A stretch of 64,000 nucleotides of DNA from Oryza sativa Japonica Group (Eukaryota > Streptophyta > Magnoliopsida > Poales > Poaceae), in NCBI RefSeq assembly GCF_034140825.1, contig NC_089043.1, positions 27,140,001 through 27,204,000 of the forward strand, read 5' to 3'. Shown here piece after piece: positions 22,145-34,975 of this stretch (positions are counted from its first letter, which is position 1; each line of letters starts with the position of its first letter). The notes under the pieces are model-generated. The model worked only from the letters and a program-made list of their open reading frames with translations. It was not told the origin of the DNA and searched no databases. The position numbers were made by a program, and so were the translations under genes.

Positions 22145-24911
22145 CTAGGGAGAAGGTGAGCTGCGCAGCACAATGTGGCCTGACTCGTCCCTGTCGAAGA
22201 CCCGCTCGATGAGGTCGTTCCAGCTCATACGCTGCCTGGCCATCGCTGACACCGGCGGGAAGCTCTCGCTTCTCTCCGGCTGCTCGCCGAAGGTGCCGTA
22301 AGCCGACGGCGACCGAGCGTCCGGCACCGAGAGCGTCACAGCCCTGCGCAGAGCTGCCTTGTGCTCCTCTACGTGCTCCCTCTGCAGGCTCTCGTTCCTC
22401 TCCATCCTCTGCTCCGATGGCACCTCCATTGTCTTCTCCTTCTCAAGCATCAACTGTTCATATGCACAGCCATGGTCACCATCAGACATTTAACAAGCAA
22501 CTTGCAAGATGAATCTAACGACGCCGTCTCAACCACAATGGGATGTAAAAACGCCTGTGCTACATGCTTGTAAGTTGTAATCCACAGAAACAAAGGTTGG
22601 CAATATACGGTTTCTTACATCCAACGCCTTTTGTGCTTCCCTCTCGATCCAAATAATGGCATGGTCCATTGTGGCATTGCAGGAAAGAACTATATGCTCA
22701 AATCTACCATCCACAGGCACAGCTGTTTTCACCACTGGGGGGTATCTTCCACACCTGGAATTCAGGAACAAGTTCGTTTATGATCATGCTTGGAAATCTC
22801 TATTGTAACAAAAGAGTAGTAATCTGAACAAGACAAAACATTAATAAATTATCAAGAAAAACCAGATCAAATTAATTGGTATACTTGATATCATGGGACA
22901 TCAGTGTATTCTAGTATTGACTGCATGGCTAGCGGTGTTAGTTTGAAATAGCTGAATTAGTAATTTAATACGGACAGCATAAATGGAATGATATGTTATT
23001 TGCACGTCCTCTTGGCACAATAAAGTTCAACAATCAAAGCTACTAGCATAGCATCTCTTCTATGTCTAATAGACCTGACTACTATCAAAATCCTACCAAA
23101 CAAGCCATTAACCTTTTAATATCAGTACAGTCAGCAAATTATATATTTCAAGAGGGGCCTCAAGATATTTTTGAGTTGTAAAACACCAAACAAACAAGAA
23201 AAAAGGGAGTACCTGAACATTTTTCTCTCTACAATGTGATATATCCGACCTGGTGCATAAAGCCTCCTTGGATCTTTTAACATAGCATCTTCAGGTATGC
23301 AAGTGTCCCTCAAACATCTGATACACAGCAGGCAGGGCAAGCTGCCCAAAAAGAGGAGATGATCCAAGTTTAAACTTGTTTGAACCCAATAAGCTGGAAG
23401 GAGAAATGAAGCTACATCCAACTTACTGCATAGCATTGCTACAAGCAGAGAAACAGAAAAAATCGGATCAACCACCCCATCCCAAACTAAATGTCATTTT
23501 CTATCTCCACTTTTCTAACTCACTGGTGCATTTGCACTGTCCATCAGATCCTCTATTTCCTTCCTCAAGTCATACTATACATATCAGCTATTAGCTGCTA
23601 ATTGCTTGGGTCAAGTCAGATACTAGCTGTGATTACTGAAGTATAAACAGAGAAACTTTCTATAACTTTGAAAATCACAAGTAAACGGCATCAACTTCTT
23701 TAGGTCCCTACAAAGCTCTTACATAGACATCCAACAAGAAATATTGTGCAATCGCATAAGTTTCAGGCAATTATTAGCCACACAAGCCAGCTTAAGTAAT
23801 AACTACATCAGTTAGCAAATGAAACAATGGATGAGCACATATGTTACCGATCTGCCTATGGAAGCCATCTCGACAATTGGAATTAACAAGCAGAAAGGTA
23901 GTGATGGTATTTACTGTAAAAGGAAAATTAAATGTGACTGGAATCATATATGTGATAGTGCTGCCTTGTATGACCAGTGTAGAATTGTGTAACGCTACTT
24001 TTGTAAAAGATTGGTGGGCATGGGCATATATGTACCATAGGATTGACTTGAAAATGTCTTCTAAAGGAGTGGCTGTCCGAGGCAAGAAATCATCCTGTCA
24101 ATAAGGAGCTATAATTATTTTGTTGAGACAGAAGATGAAGAATGCAGATCAAGTGTGATGTGGTAGGAATGGTGAGGAGGAATAAGCAAGTATAGCAGGA
24201 ATTGAAAAGGGGGAACAACGCTGGGCTCACTTGCAGGACAACAGAGTTGATAACGTCGGCATATCTGATAGCCAGATTGAGCGACATACATCTGGCAGGC
24301 GCCATGGCGTAGCACCTGATGCGGCTCCTGTGGAGATTGGTGCCGAGCTTGTCGAGGTTGAGGAGGACGACGACGGTGAGCATGGCGGCGATGCCGGCGC
24401 CGAGGGAGTGGCCAGTGAAGGTGAGGGTGTAGTCGGGGTGGTCGGCGAGGAGGTCCCGGAGGAGGTCGCACTCGGCGTCGAGAACCCAGGCGGCGGCGCG
24501 GAGGAGGCCGTTGTGGACGTAGCCGCCATGGAAGCGGCGCTTGCCGAGGCGGTTGTCGAGGAGGAGGGCGTAGTCGGTCTCCCTGGCGAGGTTGAGGCCG
24601 CGGAGGGCGAGGACGATGTCGGAGTTGGGGTGGTCGAGGTAGAGGAGGTAGGGGGTGACGCGGCCGCGGGTGTCGGCGTAGGTGCGGCGGCGGACGACGC
24701 AGCGGGCGTCGAGGGGGTGGCAGGGGTGGTGGTCGTAGTTGGCCATGATGAGGCGGCAGAGGCGCGGGACGGGGGCGAAGTCATCGGCGGAGGCGAGGCC
24801 CCAGGTGGCGCTGTCGCGGTCGCCGGAGTGGAGGCACCGCTTCCACGCCCACCGCGCGCATCCCAGGCAGTAGACGCATTCCAGCAGCGGGAGCCCGCAG
24901 GCGAGAGACAT
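22145..24911 (-). CDS. Class-3 lipase (alpha/beta hydrolase) with Cys-rich N-terminal domain
   Basis: Five exons on the minus strand: 24231-24911, 24036-24094, 23213-23341, 22619-22754, 22145-22453. Phases join to 437 aa. Residues 1-60 (ECVYCLGCARWAWKRC then HSGDRDSATW) match the N-terminal domain of plant mono/diacylglycerol-lipase-like proteins. The lipase_3 core has an oxyanion segment (LALRGLN) and the nucleophile S169 in TFTGHSLGAG. A likely acid lies in VVLQDDFLPR (D228/D229) and a likely base is H321 in MDHAIIWIERE. The C-terminal 100 residues are charged and Ser/Pro-rich (FGEQPERSESFPPVS, then MSWNDLIERVFDRDESGHIVL), as in relatives of Arabidopsis At3g14075/At4g16070. The Cys cluster CLPCLLCIRCLRDTC in the middle could be palmitoylated. 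Substrate unknown. Exon 1 is much more GC-rich than the rest, a common grass gradient. Confidence 0.88.
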
Positions 24912-25771
24912 GCCTCTGCCCTGGAGGCGGAGCCCTGCTCTGCACGATTCGAGATCACTACTCCTCAGTCCTCATTCTCCACTGAGATCGCTGGAGTGCG
25001 TGGAGCGCCGCCATTGTTGCCGCCGGCGCCGCGGATTGGAGTTGGAACCGAACCGAATCGAATCGAAACTTGGATTCGCCGTTTGTTCGTTGGTTTGGTG
25101 TTCCCGGCGTCCAAGAAGAAGCGAGAATTTGATTTGGTTTGGTAGAATGAATGGCAGTGGGTATTTCGCTCGCTCACTCGCTCTTGTTGTCTCTTTTAGG
25201 AGAGCTTCTATGGACGAAATGGGGATCAACTCCAACTGTACTTCACTCACTGTTAACTAGGACTAGGAGTATATCTGCTGCTAATAAGCACTGTTGACAA
25301 TTCCATCCAACAGAACCACTTGATCGAATCATATGCTAGGAGGAAACGACCTGAGAGAGCTTCTATTGTCACACTTAAAATATCATCGTATCGATCATTC
25401 AAAGTCGTGTATACGTACCTACTTTGGATCCTTTTATTTTCTTTTCCATCTACACCTACTCGTACTCTCTCTATATATAATAGCACAAGTCCAGCGTTTT
25501 CGACAGTAATAAAGTCAACATCAGGATTCAGGAATGAACCATTATCAAGTGTACAATAATATACAAAAAGCATATATATTGAAATTGTCTCATCAACACA
25601 CCTCTTGGGTCTACTACTCTCTAAAATAAGCTAACTAAAACTAAAAAGGGATCTCGGGAGAGCAACAAACAGCATATTCTGGCGCTCAGATCCAAATGGA
25701 TTAACGGTTCCTCCGTGTACAACAACATCAACACGAAAGGAAAGAGATGCCATGGTCCGGTCCATTACATT
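24912..25771. other. Lipase upstream region and CPSF100 3' region
   Basis: The left part is promoter and leader of the lipase gene; the right part next to 25772 should be CPSF100 3' UTR. No other gene is seen. Confidence 0.45.
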
Positions 25772-26398
25772 TTACAACAAGTAGAACTGAGAGTAAAGAA
25801 GCTCACGAATCTTGTAATAGTCCTCACACAGGGGCCCTTCGATCACAATCTGCTGGGAACCTGTGCTGCCCTGCAACCCACACCATAATTTAGTCACGTC
25901 AGTACATTCACAAACAAAACCACTTGAAACCGACGCGACGACTGATCGCAATTCAACGGTTTTCAAGAGGGAAATGAGAAATCAGTATAGCATGCTGTCC
26001 TTGAACAGCCGCAGCGGATCAAAGCCTGGCAATAGCATGTTCACAGCGATATACTGGATGCTACTTCACCACTACTTACCTTTTGGCCAGCATCACCAAT
26101 CTTGCGCAGTGTGATGTATTCACCACACCGTAAAGCACCACCAGCAAATTCAACCTGCAAGAAATCTCTTAGCCCTGAATTTCAATGGTTTCAGAATGTA
26201 TCAACAGCTATAATTACTCATGCTTACAGCCTGGTTAACATCTGCTTCCAAGTTAGCCTATTACAGTTTTGTTAATCGATTTTGGTATTCCAGCTACTAG
26301 TAAGTTATGCAAACAATATTAAGTGTACTCCTAAGAGGAGCCATCTAACAACTGGTTCTGTATGGGAGCAGGAGTAACAGTTGTAACTGTCAGGACAT

Positions 26399-26434
<36 letters not shown>

Positions 26435-26445
26435 CCTCCCTCCCT

Positions 26446-26487
<42 letters not shown>

Positions 26488-29400
26488 ACTGAAACGTGAA
26501 GGGCCAGTATATCCAAGAACTTAATATTATACAGTACTAACATATTTGAAAATGAAAACTTACCTGCAAACCTTTATTTGCCAGGAATTGCTTAAAATCA
26601 GCCAATTTCAAATCACCCACAAGAACTGACTTGTGGGCTGCTGGAGTTGACGACGGGGGCAACAAAGTAAGCTTGTCATCTGTTTTTCCAACCTCTGCAT
26701 CTACCCATGCAATTTCATGCTCACCCAACTGCACAGAGTGCCAGTGTTAGTGCTTTCTTACTGCTAATCCATAACAACAAAGTGCAGTTTCAGGTTAGCC
26801 CCCAAAGGTTGTATACTTGTATGGGCAAAAAAAAAAATAATCACAGGCTTGTGGTATCAGGTTCACAGATAATTTTGTCATGAAAGGCTACTTATGCTGA
26901 AAAACATTCAACTGAGTAGGGCAACAGAATGGACCATCCAGTAAGCAGTATGGAATCAATCATTTCTCAAAACTGTATTGGAAGGACCTCGGTCATTCAT
27001 ATTCTTGTATGGGCAAAAAAAAAAAGAAATAATCACAGGCTTGTGGTATCTGGTTCACAGACAATTTTGTCATGAAAGGCTTCTTATGCTGAAAAACATT
27101 CGACTGACTAGGGCAACAGAATGGACCATCCAGTAACCAGTATGGAATCAATCATTTCTCAAAACTGCATTGGAAGGACCTCGGTCATTCATATACATAT
27201 TGCATATGAAGTAACATTTTTGCAACAATAGAAGAAGTTCTGCCTTTTCTGGTTATAATCTTATTACTACTGAAACATGAATGGTCCTGGGAATCTGGCT
27301 CACTTTATAAGCAAAAAAATCAGTTTGATAGCTTAATTTGGTTCAAGTTTATATCATCTGATAGCGTCCACATCAAGGAGATTTATTAGCACCAGTTGAA
27401 GGATAAAATACATTAATAGTGAAGGAGGAAACCAATGCTCTTACCTTCTTAGAAATAACATTACTCATTAACTTCTCCGAAAGTTGTACCTGAAATTACA
27501 AAGATAGTGAATAAGTTTGTGTATGTATGGAAATATATGATACAGTGATAGTGCAGTAAAAATGATTGGTAAATGGCAACTATTCAGTTTTGCCTCATGT
27601 TGTTTAAGTCATCGGATAAGAATTGGACACCAGCATCAGGCAACGCCTGCCCGTCACACATAATAAGAGTTTGGCTGTTAACATAAACGTTATACAGACC
27701 TTGTAAGCACATAAATCTGATGTCACATCAATAGTTTCTTCTATCTGAGGAGCATAAACATGCAAGTCTGAGTTCTTCGAACAATGCATTTTTAAATGCT
27801 CAGTAGCTTCTGCTGATCCATGAACCAAAACCTGAAAATGTAACAGGAGCTTCAGTATGTGATGGCATGTTTACCCTCAAGAAATAAACGGAAATGTAAA
27901 TAATTGTATTTGTAAATGGTTTCCATAGCTCAAGGGCATCAATAATAATCAGTAAATAGGTTTAGGGAATTTCAAACTAATTTCTTGTTGAAAAGGGACA
28001 AGCTATATACGTGAGAAAAATATATGTTCCAAGAAGGAGATAATCATGTGTCAAAAAGTATAAATTCTAAATCCTAAATCATGGATGCTAAAAGAAGGGT
28101 ATTTCCAGCACTTACAAGTTTTAATGGGGCCACATGAGCAATAACAGATTTTACAGAGCGCCCATCAGACCGACCTTCAAAGTCCATATATGCTAATGAA
28201 CACTTGACTTGCACCTAAAAATGTTGATCATAATTAAATAGAAGTAAAGATTTTTCTAGAAATAAATAAACAGACAGACAAAATGAAGTAAATGGGAAAA
28301 AAAACTTACAGTCATCTCGTTGGAAATAACTTTTGAGGGTGTAGAATCAAGGAGTAGGCGTGCTGAGCCCTCATCAAGCATACTATCCATACCATCCCCA
28401 GCACCCTGAAAACAATTCATGAAAACATTGACATTCAAGTTTATTTTGTTGGCATTTCAAGTTTTTTCAGGTTCCAAGAAAGAAAACCCTAAACATAGTT
28501 GGCTGATATGCTCCAGGCAAAATTAAACCATCTGGCCACAGGGTTCCGATTGTAAAAAAAAGAAAAAAAGTACATAAGCAAACTTACGGGCATCAAAGTA
28601 TTATCCATTTCTTCTTGCTTCATCAGATAGTCTTCAGGGTTGATAACCTCACCGAAGTCATCCCATTCAGAAGTATTTTCAAAGAAAGGAAACATTGGAG
28701 CAACACTTGATGATGGAGGGACAAATCCATCAATGAGAATATCCACATTCCCGCCAAACTTTGAACCAGCTGATGGAACCACAGAGCCAAGAAGGGTTGT
28801 TAACCACATATAATATATTGCATCAGATCGTAAAGGTCTTACAAACGCAGCCTAGCTATACCGTTGGATGGTTTGCGAGATGTGCTGGCATCAATAACCA
28901 TGGGATCAGAAGCCTTTGCGTTTGATCCAAGAGACGCCTTCTTTTCCTCCTCTTTGTTTAGACTGGCCTTTAGCGCTTCCTCCTTTTTTATCCGTTCTTG
29001 TTCTTCTTCGTAAGCTTTCAGCTCATCACCAACTAAAGGAATTCGCTTGCTCATAGTGACCTTTACAGCTTTTGGAGGTGGATCTACTTGGAGCATGCGA
29101 GCTAGTGTCCCAAACTGGAATGGGATACTTTGTAATTAGATAGCTGTAGAACATAGATATATGATGCTAGAATTCTTTTGCTGAGTGAGAACAACACAAA
29201 TGTTTGATCAGTTTTTGCAAATACAGAAATCTATGGAACATGAAGGCAGAGAGGATATGGTTAACGTGACGTAAGTTTGGATTCATCATCAAGATTCATG
29301 TTGTTTACACAAATTTTAAAAGTTTCATGTAGGTTGTAGCAATCAATTTGCTAAGGCCCCTTCAAGGTGTTGGACTACTTGTCACTTACAGGTTTGAAGC

Positions 29401-32400
29401 TATAATGGTTTGTATGTAGCTAGTTATTGAATGTATGTGCTGAGAAAGAAATAAACCATCCAGATATATTGAGTACATGGATTTACCTGTCCCTTCTCAG
29501 TAAAAAGTACTAGATTCTTTGCTTCATTTGCCATATCAACAAATATGTCATGAGAAAAGCCAACCTCCAAGCTTGCCATGGATGCTAGAACCACCTGCTA
29601 AATGTTTGTTAAATTCACGTTTCCGACAGTATGGAGGAAATAAATGTTACTCTAACCTTTGGTGCATCTCCCAGCTTTTCAAGCTCATCTTTGTTTATTA
29701 TCTGTGTAACACATCTGCAACACAGAAAAAACAAAAGTTGTAGAAACTAAACAAAACAATCATACAAATATCGTTCTTAAGAAAGTTATATATGAAGTTT
29801 ATAAACAAATAATAGTATAGCGCTGATTCAGGAAAAGAGGCAGTTGAATTGGCTCTGATAATACAGTATTGTAATAACAGGACAGCCCAATGAGATAAAA
29901 TATAAATATGACTCCATAAGGAGAAAGTAATAGAGGAAACATGTCTATTGGGCTGTTGAAATGTAAAATAATAAGCTCATCATGAATCTTCAGGCTTGCA
30001 ATGCATAGCAATTGTCAATATGCACAGAATAAAACAAAACGATGAACTGAAAAAAAGGAAAGTAACAAGAATCATTCGTACTTTAATAGGAAGGCATTGT
30101 CTCTAGTGTGTTCAAAAGACTTTGAGATTGAATCATTCATCCATTCAAGAAAACTCTTGACATAATCAACAGTACTCGTAGAAACATTTGTCAGAAAGTA
30201 GATAGGGTAGATCAAATGCCGTTGAGCCCAGTACTGCAATAAATCAAGACAAAAGGTGAACATATTATTGACATAACAAAATAAAACAGTACGAGAACAA
30301 GACCTTCAAGATTTCACCTGCTCCAATATCAAAAGAATTTCAAGAACTCTACCAGCTGTATCAATCGGCAGTAACACACTACCACCACCAGTTAGAACTT
30401 TCACTAATGCATCTGCATGAAACAGGATGTCAATTAGACATCACAAGAGGATTCCCATACAGTAACTAAAACAAACCATATACACGATAACATATATTTG
30501 GAGTCTAAAATATTAATAGTTTATTATTGAACTCAACAATGTGTAGCACTAAAAAATAATTGAGAAATAAAAAAAGTTGTGTCCAAGTTGCAAATTTGGA
30601 AAATAGAAGATATATTCATCAGTGCTACTTTGATGGAGAAAACATAAGTAAAAAACAGCTTCCAACAAAATTATCATGAGCTGTTACCTGCAACCATGGC
30701 TGTGTGGGTATAGTAGTAATGCTAGAGCTGAAAGCATTTGAAAAAGAGATAGAGATAGAGAGCTATGATAATAACATGTCCAGTGTTGTACCAATGAAAT
30801 CTTGATCCTGCTGCCTTTTGTAGACATGGTTGTTCAAGGCATTGTATGCATCAGTTATCAGAACAGCTGGCCGTACAAATGATCCAAGAGCAGTACCATT
30901 CAAATGCCTGGAAAAGCACATTGCTGTTATTATTTGCTAATAAAGAGAAAACTAAAATGACAAGTAAATGACAAAGGAAGGATTTAACCTCTCTTTACGA
31001 TGGTTGAAGTCAACAGCATAAACAACATCCTCCCCATCTTTTGTTATCTTCCATACCGTGCCACCCAAATCATGCCCAGCAACATGTGGAGCAATAACTA
31101 TTCCTTCACCTTTATCTGCCAATCAATAGTATGTAAGGGGATGTAATTTAGCAAAGGATATACATCAACAGCATGCTTACTGACCATTCAAAAGGTGGTT
31201 CTGTGAGTACTTCAATCTAACAACATTTTGGAATGCAGCATCAATATCGTCCAAAGTAAACAAGTCAAAATCTGAAACTTGCTGCAAAGGAAAATAAAGA
31301 ATGGTTAGATCCACTATATGCAATGAAACAAACAAGAGGTTAAAATGGACACTAGAAAGCTTACCCGTCGTGATATAAAGTAATCATACAAGGTTAAAAT
31401 GCCAAGTCTAAATACAGGTTCTGTGGCATATACTGGTGCAGATAGTCCGAGATGTTTCATAGCATATGGCAAAGCTCCTAGATGCATGGTATCGGCATGA
31501 GACAAAAGAACTGCATCTATTGTTGGTGCAACCCTGAAAAAAAAATACTGATCAAATTCATAATCCATAAAAATACTGAAACATGTTCAAGTGTTCCCTT
31601 CAATCTTTACAGATGTGTAATTTGAATAATTGAACAACAAAGATCATGGGAGCTTAAAATGGAACTTTTGCATGATTTTGAGGCTACTAGTACCAAGCTG
31701 GTGAGATAATTGCTACTAAATCTATGCCATGATTACTCAACAATCAAGGAAGACGAACAAGAATAAGTTTATTCAGCATAGAAAAATAAATATAAATATG
31801 AGTCAGAGTTCAACCTGAAAGCAGGCTATCTATTACAGGGAGGCAAAAAATTGCCTTGATCATGCCACTCTATAATTGCCTTAAGATAGATATTCACCAT
31901 TTAAGCAAATGAAAGCAATTACTGAAGGTTCCATGTAAAAACCACATGAAATGTTGAGGGGCAACGCCCAGTAAGACAAGCTTGAGAAGCAATATTAAGC
32001 ACGGTTTAGAAACTCGAGCTACATCTTTGGCACATACTAATTAACAATTAAGGTCATACATAAACAACACATCAGTAAGTAGTCCATATGGTATGTATGC
32101 AGGATCATGGGCACAATGTAGAAGTGCATATGCGTTCGTGCACACGGACCCACCAACACAAGTGCATAACATGCACCAAGCCTGACTATGCACAAGCACA
32201 CCCGAACACCTGTCGGACTCAGCAATTCAGTTGAGGCAAATCAATCTCCTAAACCGACGATCTCATTCGTTACATAGCAACACAGATAACCCTAAGATGA
32301 CAAAATCACAGCAGAGCCGGAGAACCCTTCACTGTCTCCAAGTGTAGGCAATTGAACGAGCAGGTGGCGCGCATGGCAACCCCATCCCCATCCCATCCGA

Positions 32401-32647
32401 ACTCATCGCAGCATGCGGCAAAGGAGAAAGACTAGCACCAAAGCAGCTGACCCCGACTAGCCAAGAGGAGAGTTAGGGCGAAAATGGTGGAAGCGTACTT
32501 GGCGAGGGGTTGGAGGTGGGAGGGGTCGCAGAGGTCGGTCCAGCCGCAGTCGAGGAGGAAGCGGAAGCCATCGACGGCGAGCAGGTAGCAGAGGGGTCCC
32601 TCACCGTACGCGCCACTCAACGGAGTCACCTGCACCGACGTCCCCAT
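25772..32647 (-). CDS. CPSF100: Cleavage and polyadenylation specificity factor, 100-kDa subunit (CPSF100)
   Basis: Eighteen coding exons on the minus strand: 32499-32647, 31365-31533, 31185-31281, 30989-31115, 30792-30907, 30318-30412, 30082-30233, 29657-29714, 29487-29594, 28862-29114, 28588-28769, 28310-28405, 28116-28214, 27700-27831, 27445-27489, 26564-26728, 26080-26154, 25772-25870. All phases fit and give 738 aa, the expected length. The N-terminal metallo-beta-lactamase-like domain starts [20 protein letters not shown]. The zinc motif is degenerate ([16 protein letters not shown] in place of HxHxDH), as expected for the non-catalytic partner of CPSF73. A beta-CASP domain follows ([20 protein letters not shown]), then a charged region ([11 protein letters not shown]) and the C-terminal domain ending [14 protein letters not shown]. 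It acts in the nucleus in pre-mRNA 3'-end formation. It is divergent from the gene at 33072. Intron 16 carries a 188-bp tandem duplication. Confidence 0.97.
26401..26484. repeat. Compound (CT)n/(CCCT)n microsatellite
   Basis: A pure CT run, then CCCT repeats, then CT again, about 84 bp, inside the intron between CPSF100 coding exons 16 and 17. Confidence 0.95.
26816..27194. repeat. 188-bp direct tandem duplication in a CPSF100 intron
   Basis: CTTGTATGGGCAAAAAAAAA starts at 26816 and again at 27004. The two units run in parallel to GACCTCGGTCATTCATAT with only scattered differences, so the duplication is fairly young. It lies wholly inside the intron between exons 15 and 16 and should not affect the protein. 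Confidence 0.92.
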
Positions 32648-33071
32648 CCGATCGATCCCCTTCGCCGGCGGCGGCGGCGGCGGCGGCGGCGAGCAAGAAG
32701 TGGAATGAGAGAGAAAGAGTCCAAGTGTAGTAGTTGGGCCGCTCGAGAGGCTTATGCAGAAAAACTGTACATGGGCCGGGCTGAGGCCCATATACTTCCT
32801 CTTTTGTGTTGGTTTCCTTCACTTTCCTACTCGAGGCCGACGGAGCGTTGCGTCCGCCGCCGCCATTGTCACTCTCGTCTCCATCTGCGTCTCCGTCTTC
32901 GTCTCCGGCCAGCGAGCCCCTTTTCGCCGGCGACCTAGAAGCGAGAAATCCCAACAAATACACATCCAGAGAACCGGCTCGGCTCTGTCGCCTTCCCCTT
33001 TCCTGGGTGTTGGCTTGTTTGGTTGGATCTAAGCAAAGGCCTAACCGCGGCGATCTTCCGCCTCCCATCCC
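32648..33071. promoter_or_regulatory. Divergent promoter region, CPSF100 / 89-aa protein gene
   Basis: About 424 bp separate the two opposite ATG codons. The stretch is GC-rich and includes a (GGC)n run at 32665-32690 in the CPSF100 leader. No TATA box is obvious on either side, which fits a housekeeping bidirectional promoter. Confidence 0.5.
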
Positions 33072-34156
33072 ATGGACGGCGCGAGCGGCAGCGGGGAGCC
33101 GACGGCCAACGGGGAGAAGAAGCCCGACGAGCAACACTTCGATCCCAGCCGAAGTAAGGGTCTCTCTCTTTCTCACGCACCTTTAATTTTTGTTACCTTT
33201 TGTGTTCGTGCTCTAGATTTGGTTACTCCTATTCGGTACTAGAGTATAACAAATCACGACTCATACTGATTTGCTTTAGAGGGTTCAGGTTTTGTAAACT
33301 AGTATTGCTAACTAACAATTCGCCACGAATCAAATTGGAAATCTCACAGTCACACGAAATAAACATCTGCTGCACAACTAGGAATGCACAAAGATCCTAT
33401 CAAATGCCATGGCCATGGCCTCAATTTTCGTAGCCCTTGGTCCATAATTCAGTTCACTTATAAAGCTTTCTGAGAGATGTGCATAGGATGGTAATTCTTG
33501 AACCAACATCTCAGTTTATTCGGGATGGAGTAAGTCTAGTATGTTGCAAAAAATTTGACTCTATATAAATGATTGGAGCAGGTATCCTATCCTACCAGAT
33601 ACTGAATAGAAGTACAATTGTTATGCATGTACTAGCTACCTTGCTAGTATATTGTCATGAGTGAGTTATGAAATGTCAAAGCTTTATCTCTCCATGATTT
33701 TCACATGGTACACTGGCCTCATTATAGTATTAGAGATATATTGAGTTCTGTTGATGCATTGCTTGCAAAATCTAAAAAACATTTTTCATTTGTAAAATAG
33801 TTGCCAGCATTCTTGTGCTTGTATATAATGCCATGGTGTTTTGAAGTGATAGGAATAATCAAAAGGAAGGCCTTGATTAAAGAACTGGCTGCTGCTTACC
33901 ATGCTGAGTGTGTGGCATGCTGTAAAGAGCTTTTGCAGCTCCAGAAAAAGTGGGAGGAGGTCTGTATCTGTCCTTCTCCAAAATGGCAGATAATCCCGTG
34001 ATTTACATTCCTCGCATTATTTTCAAACGGAACATATGTAACACGAATCCTGCTCTTCCTTGGTCGGTTGTGCAGGAGCAGTATGTTGAATTTAAGATGT
34101 CTGATGAAGCGCCAAGGACGTTGACAGTGAAGTCTTCCAAGCGCAGGAAAAGGTAG
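33072..34156 (+). CDS. Small basic coiled-coil protein, 89 aa, unknown function
   Basis: Three exons (33072-33153, 33853-33959, 34076-34156) with GT/AG introns and matching phases. The acidic-neutral N-terminus (MDGASGSGEPTANGEKKPDE) is followed by a helix (RRIIKRKALIKELAAAYHAE then CVACCKELLQLQKKWEEEQY). The tail is strongly basic (VKSSKRRKR), a possible nuclear localisation signal. I believe similar short plant proteins exist, some loosely named WNK-related, but I cannot name the function. The divergent arrangement with CPSF100 suggests housekeeping expression. The start is the first ATG of the GC-rich exon. Alternative splicing cannot be excluded. Confidence 0.75.
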
Positions 34157-34975
34157 CTTTAGAAGGCATGAATTTGACAGGAGCTTTAGATGTTGGAAGT
34201 TAACAGAAAGAAGCCCTGTGTAGTTTGAGATTTTTTTTGGTAGATAATCAGCTTATTCTGGACTCTCAATTGTTTTTGGAGTGTGTGTGAAAAACATTGT
34301 AGCTAGCTGCTTGCTGGAGGTATCAACTTGGCCGCTATAAATTGGGCATCTATCCTCCTTACGTGCTTGTGGAGCACATTATTTCTATTCGAACCGGATT
34401 GTTCCATAAATCCATTGGAAGTTTCAAATTGGCTCTCTGTTCATAGGATCTTATCCATCATCCATACATAACGAATTGGTATGGTATAATGATATTATCA
34501 GCTGTGAGAAGTAGTTGCCCTCGGATGTTTTACTAACTAGGAGATTATTGTTTGTTTGATACTAATATTTTTCAATTGAACTATAAGAAGGTTATTTATT
34601 CATATTCTTGAACTGTTACTAATATTGTTAACCTGTGGATTTGTGATGCAAAGAGAAAGAGAAGAGAATATTACAAAATAAGTCATTCCTAGAGTTGAAA
34701 ATTTCTCCCAAAAACACGGATGGTTTCTTCTCACCCTTGAGAACACAGCGAAGAGCAAAGATGGCGGTTTTTGTTGTCCTGTGCACCGGCCGAAGAGAGA
34801 TTGGAGAGAGAGAGAGAGGAAACACACTATCTCCGACTCCGATTGCTACTCACTGCTGCCCAGTGCCCAGGCCGGCCCCCCAGCATATAAGTATGTCCAG
34901 CTTCTGTGGTGCTCTTCTTCCTCTTCCTTGAAAGATCAATCAAGCTAATTAAGTCGTCTTAGAGAGAGATCAGAG
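34157..34975. other. Intergenic before the DUF1618-like pseudogene
   Basis: The left part is 3' UTR of the 89-aa protein gene. 34790-34975 looks like former promoter and leader of the DUF1618-like gene. No other feature was found. Confidence 0.4.

Noticed and set aside
24231-25145. Plus-strand open frame of 304 codons
   Set aside because: It is antisense to the GC-rich first exon of the lipase gene and translates to Val/Gly/Glu-rich noise.
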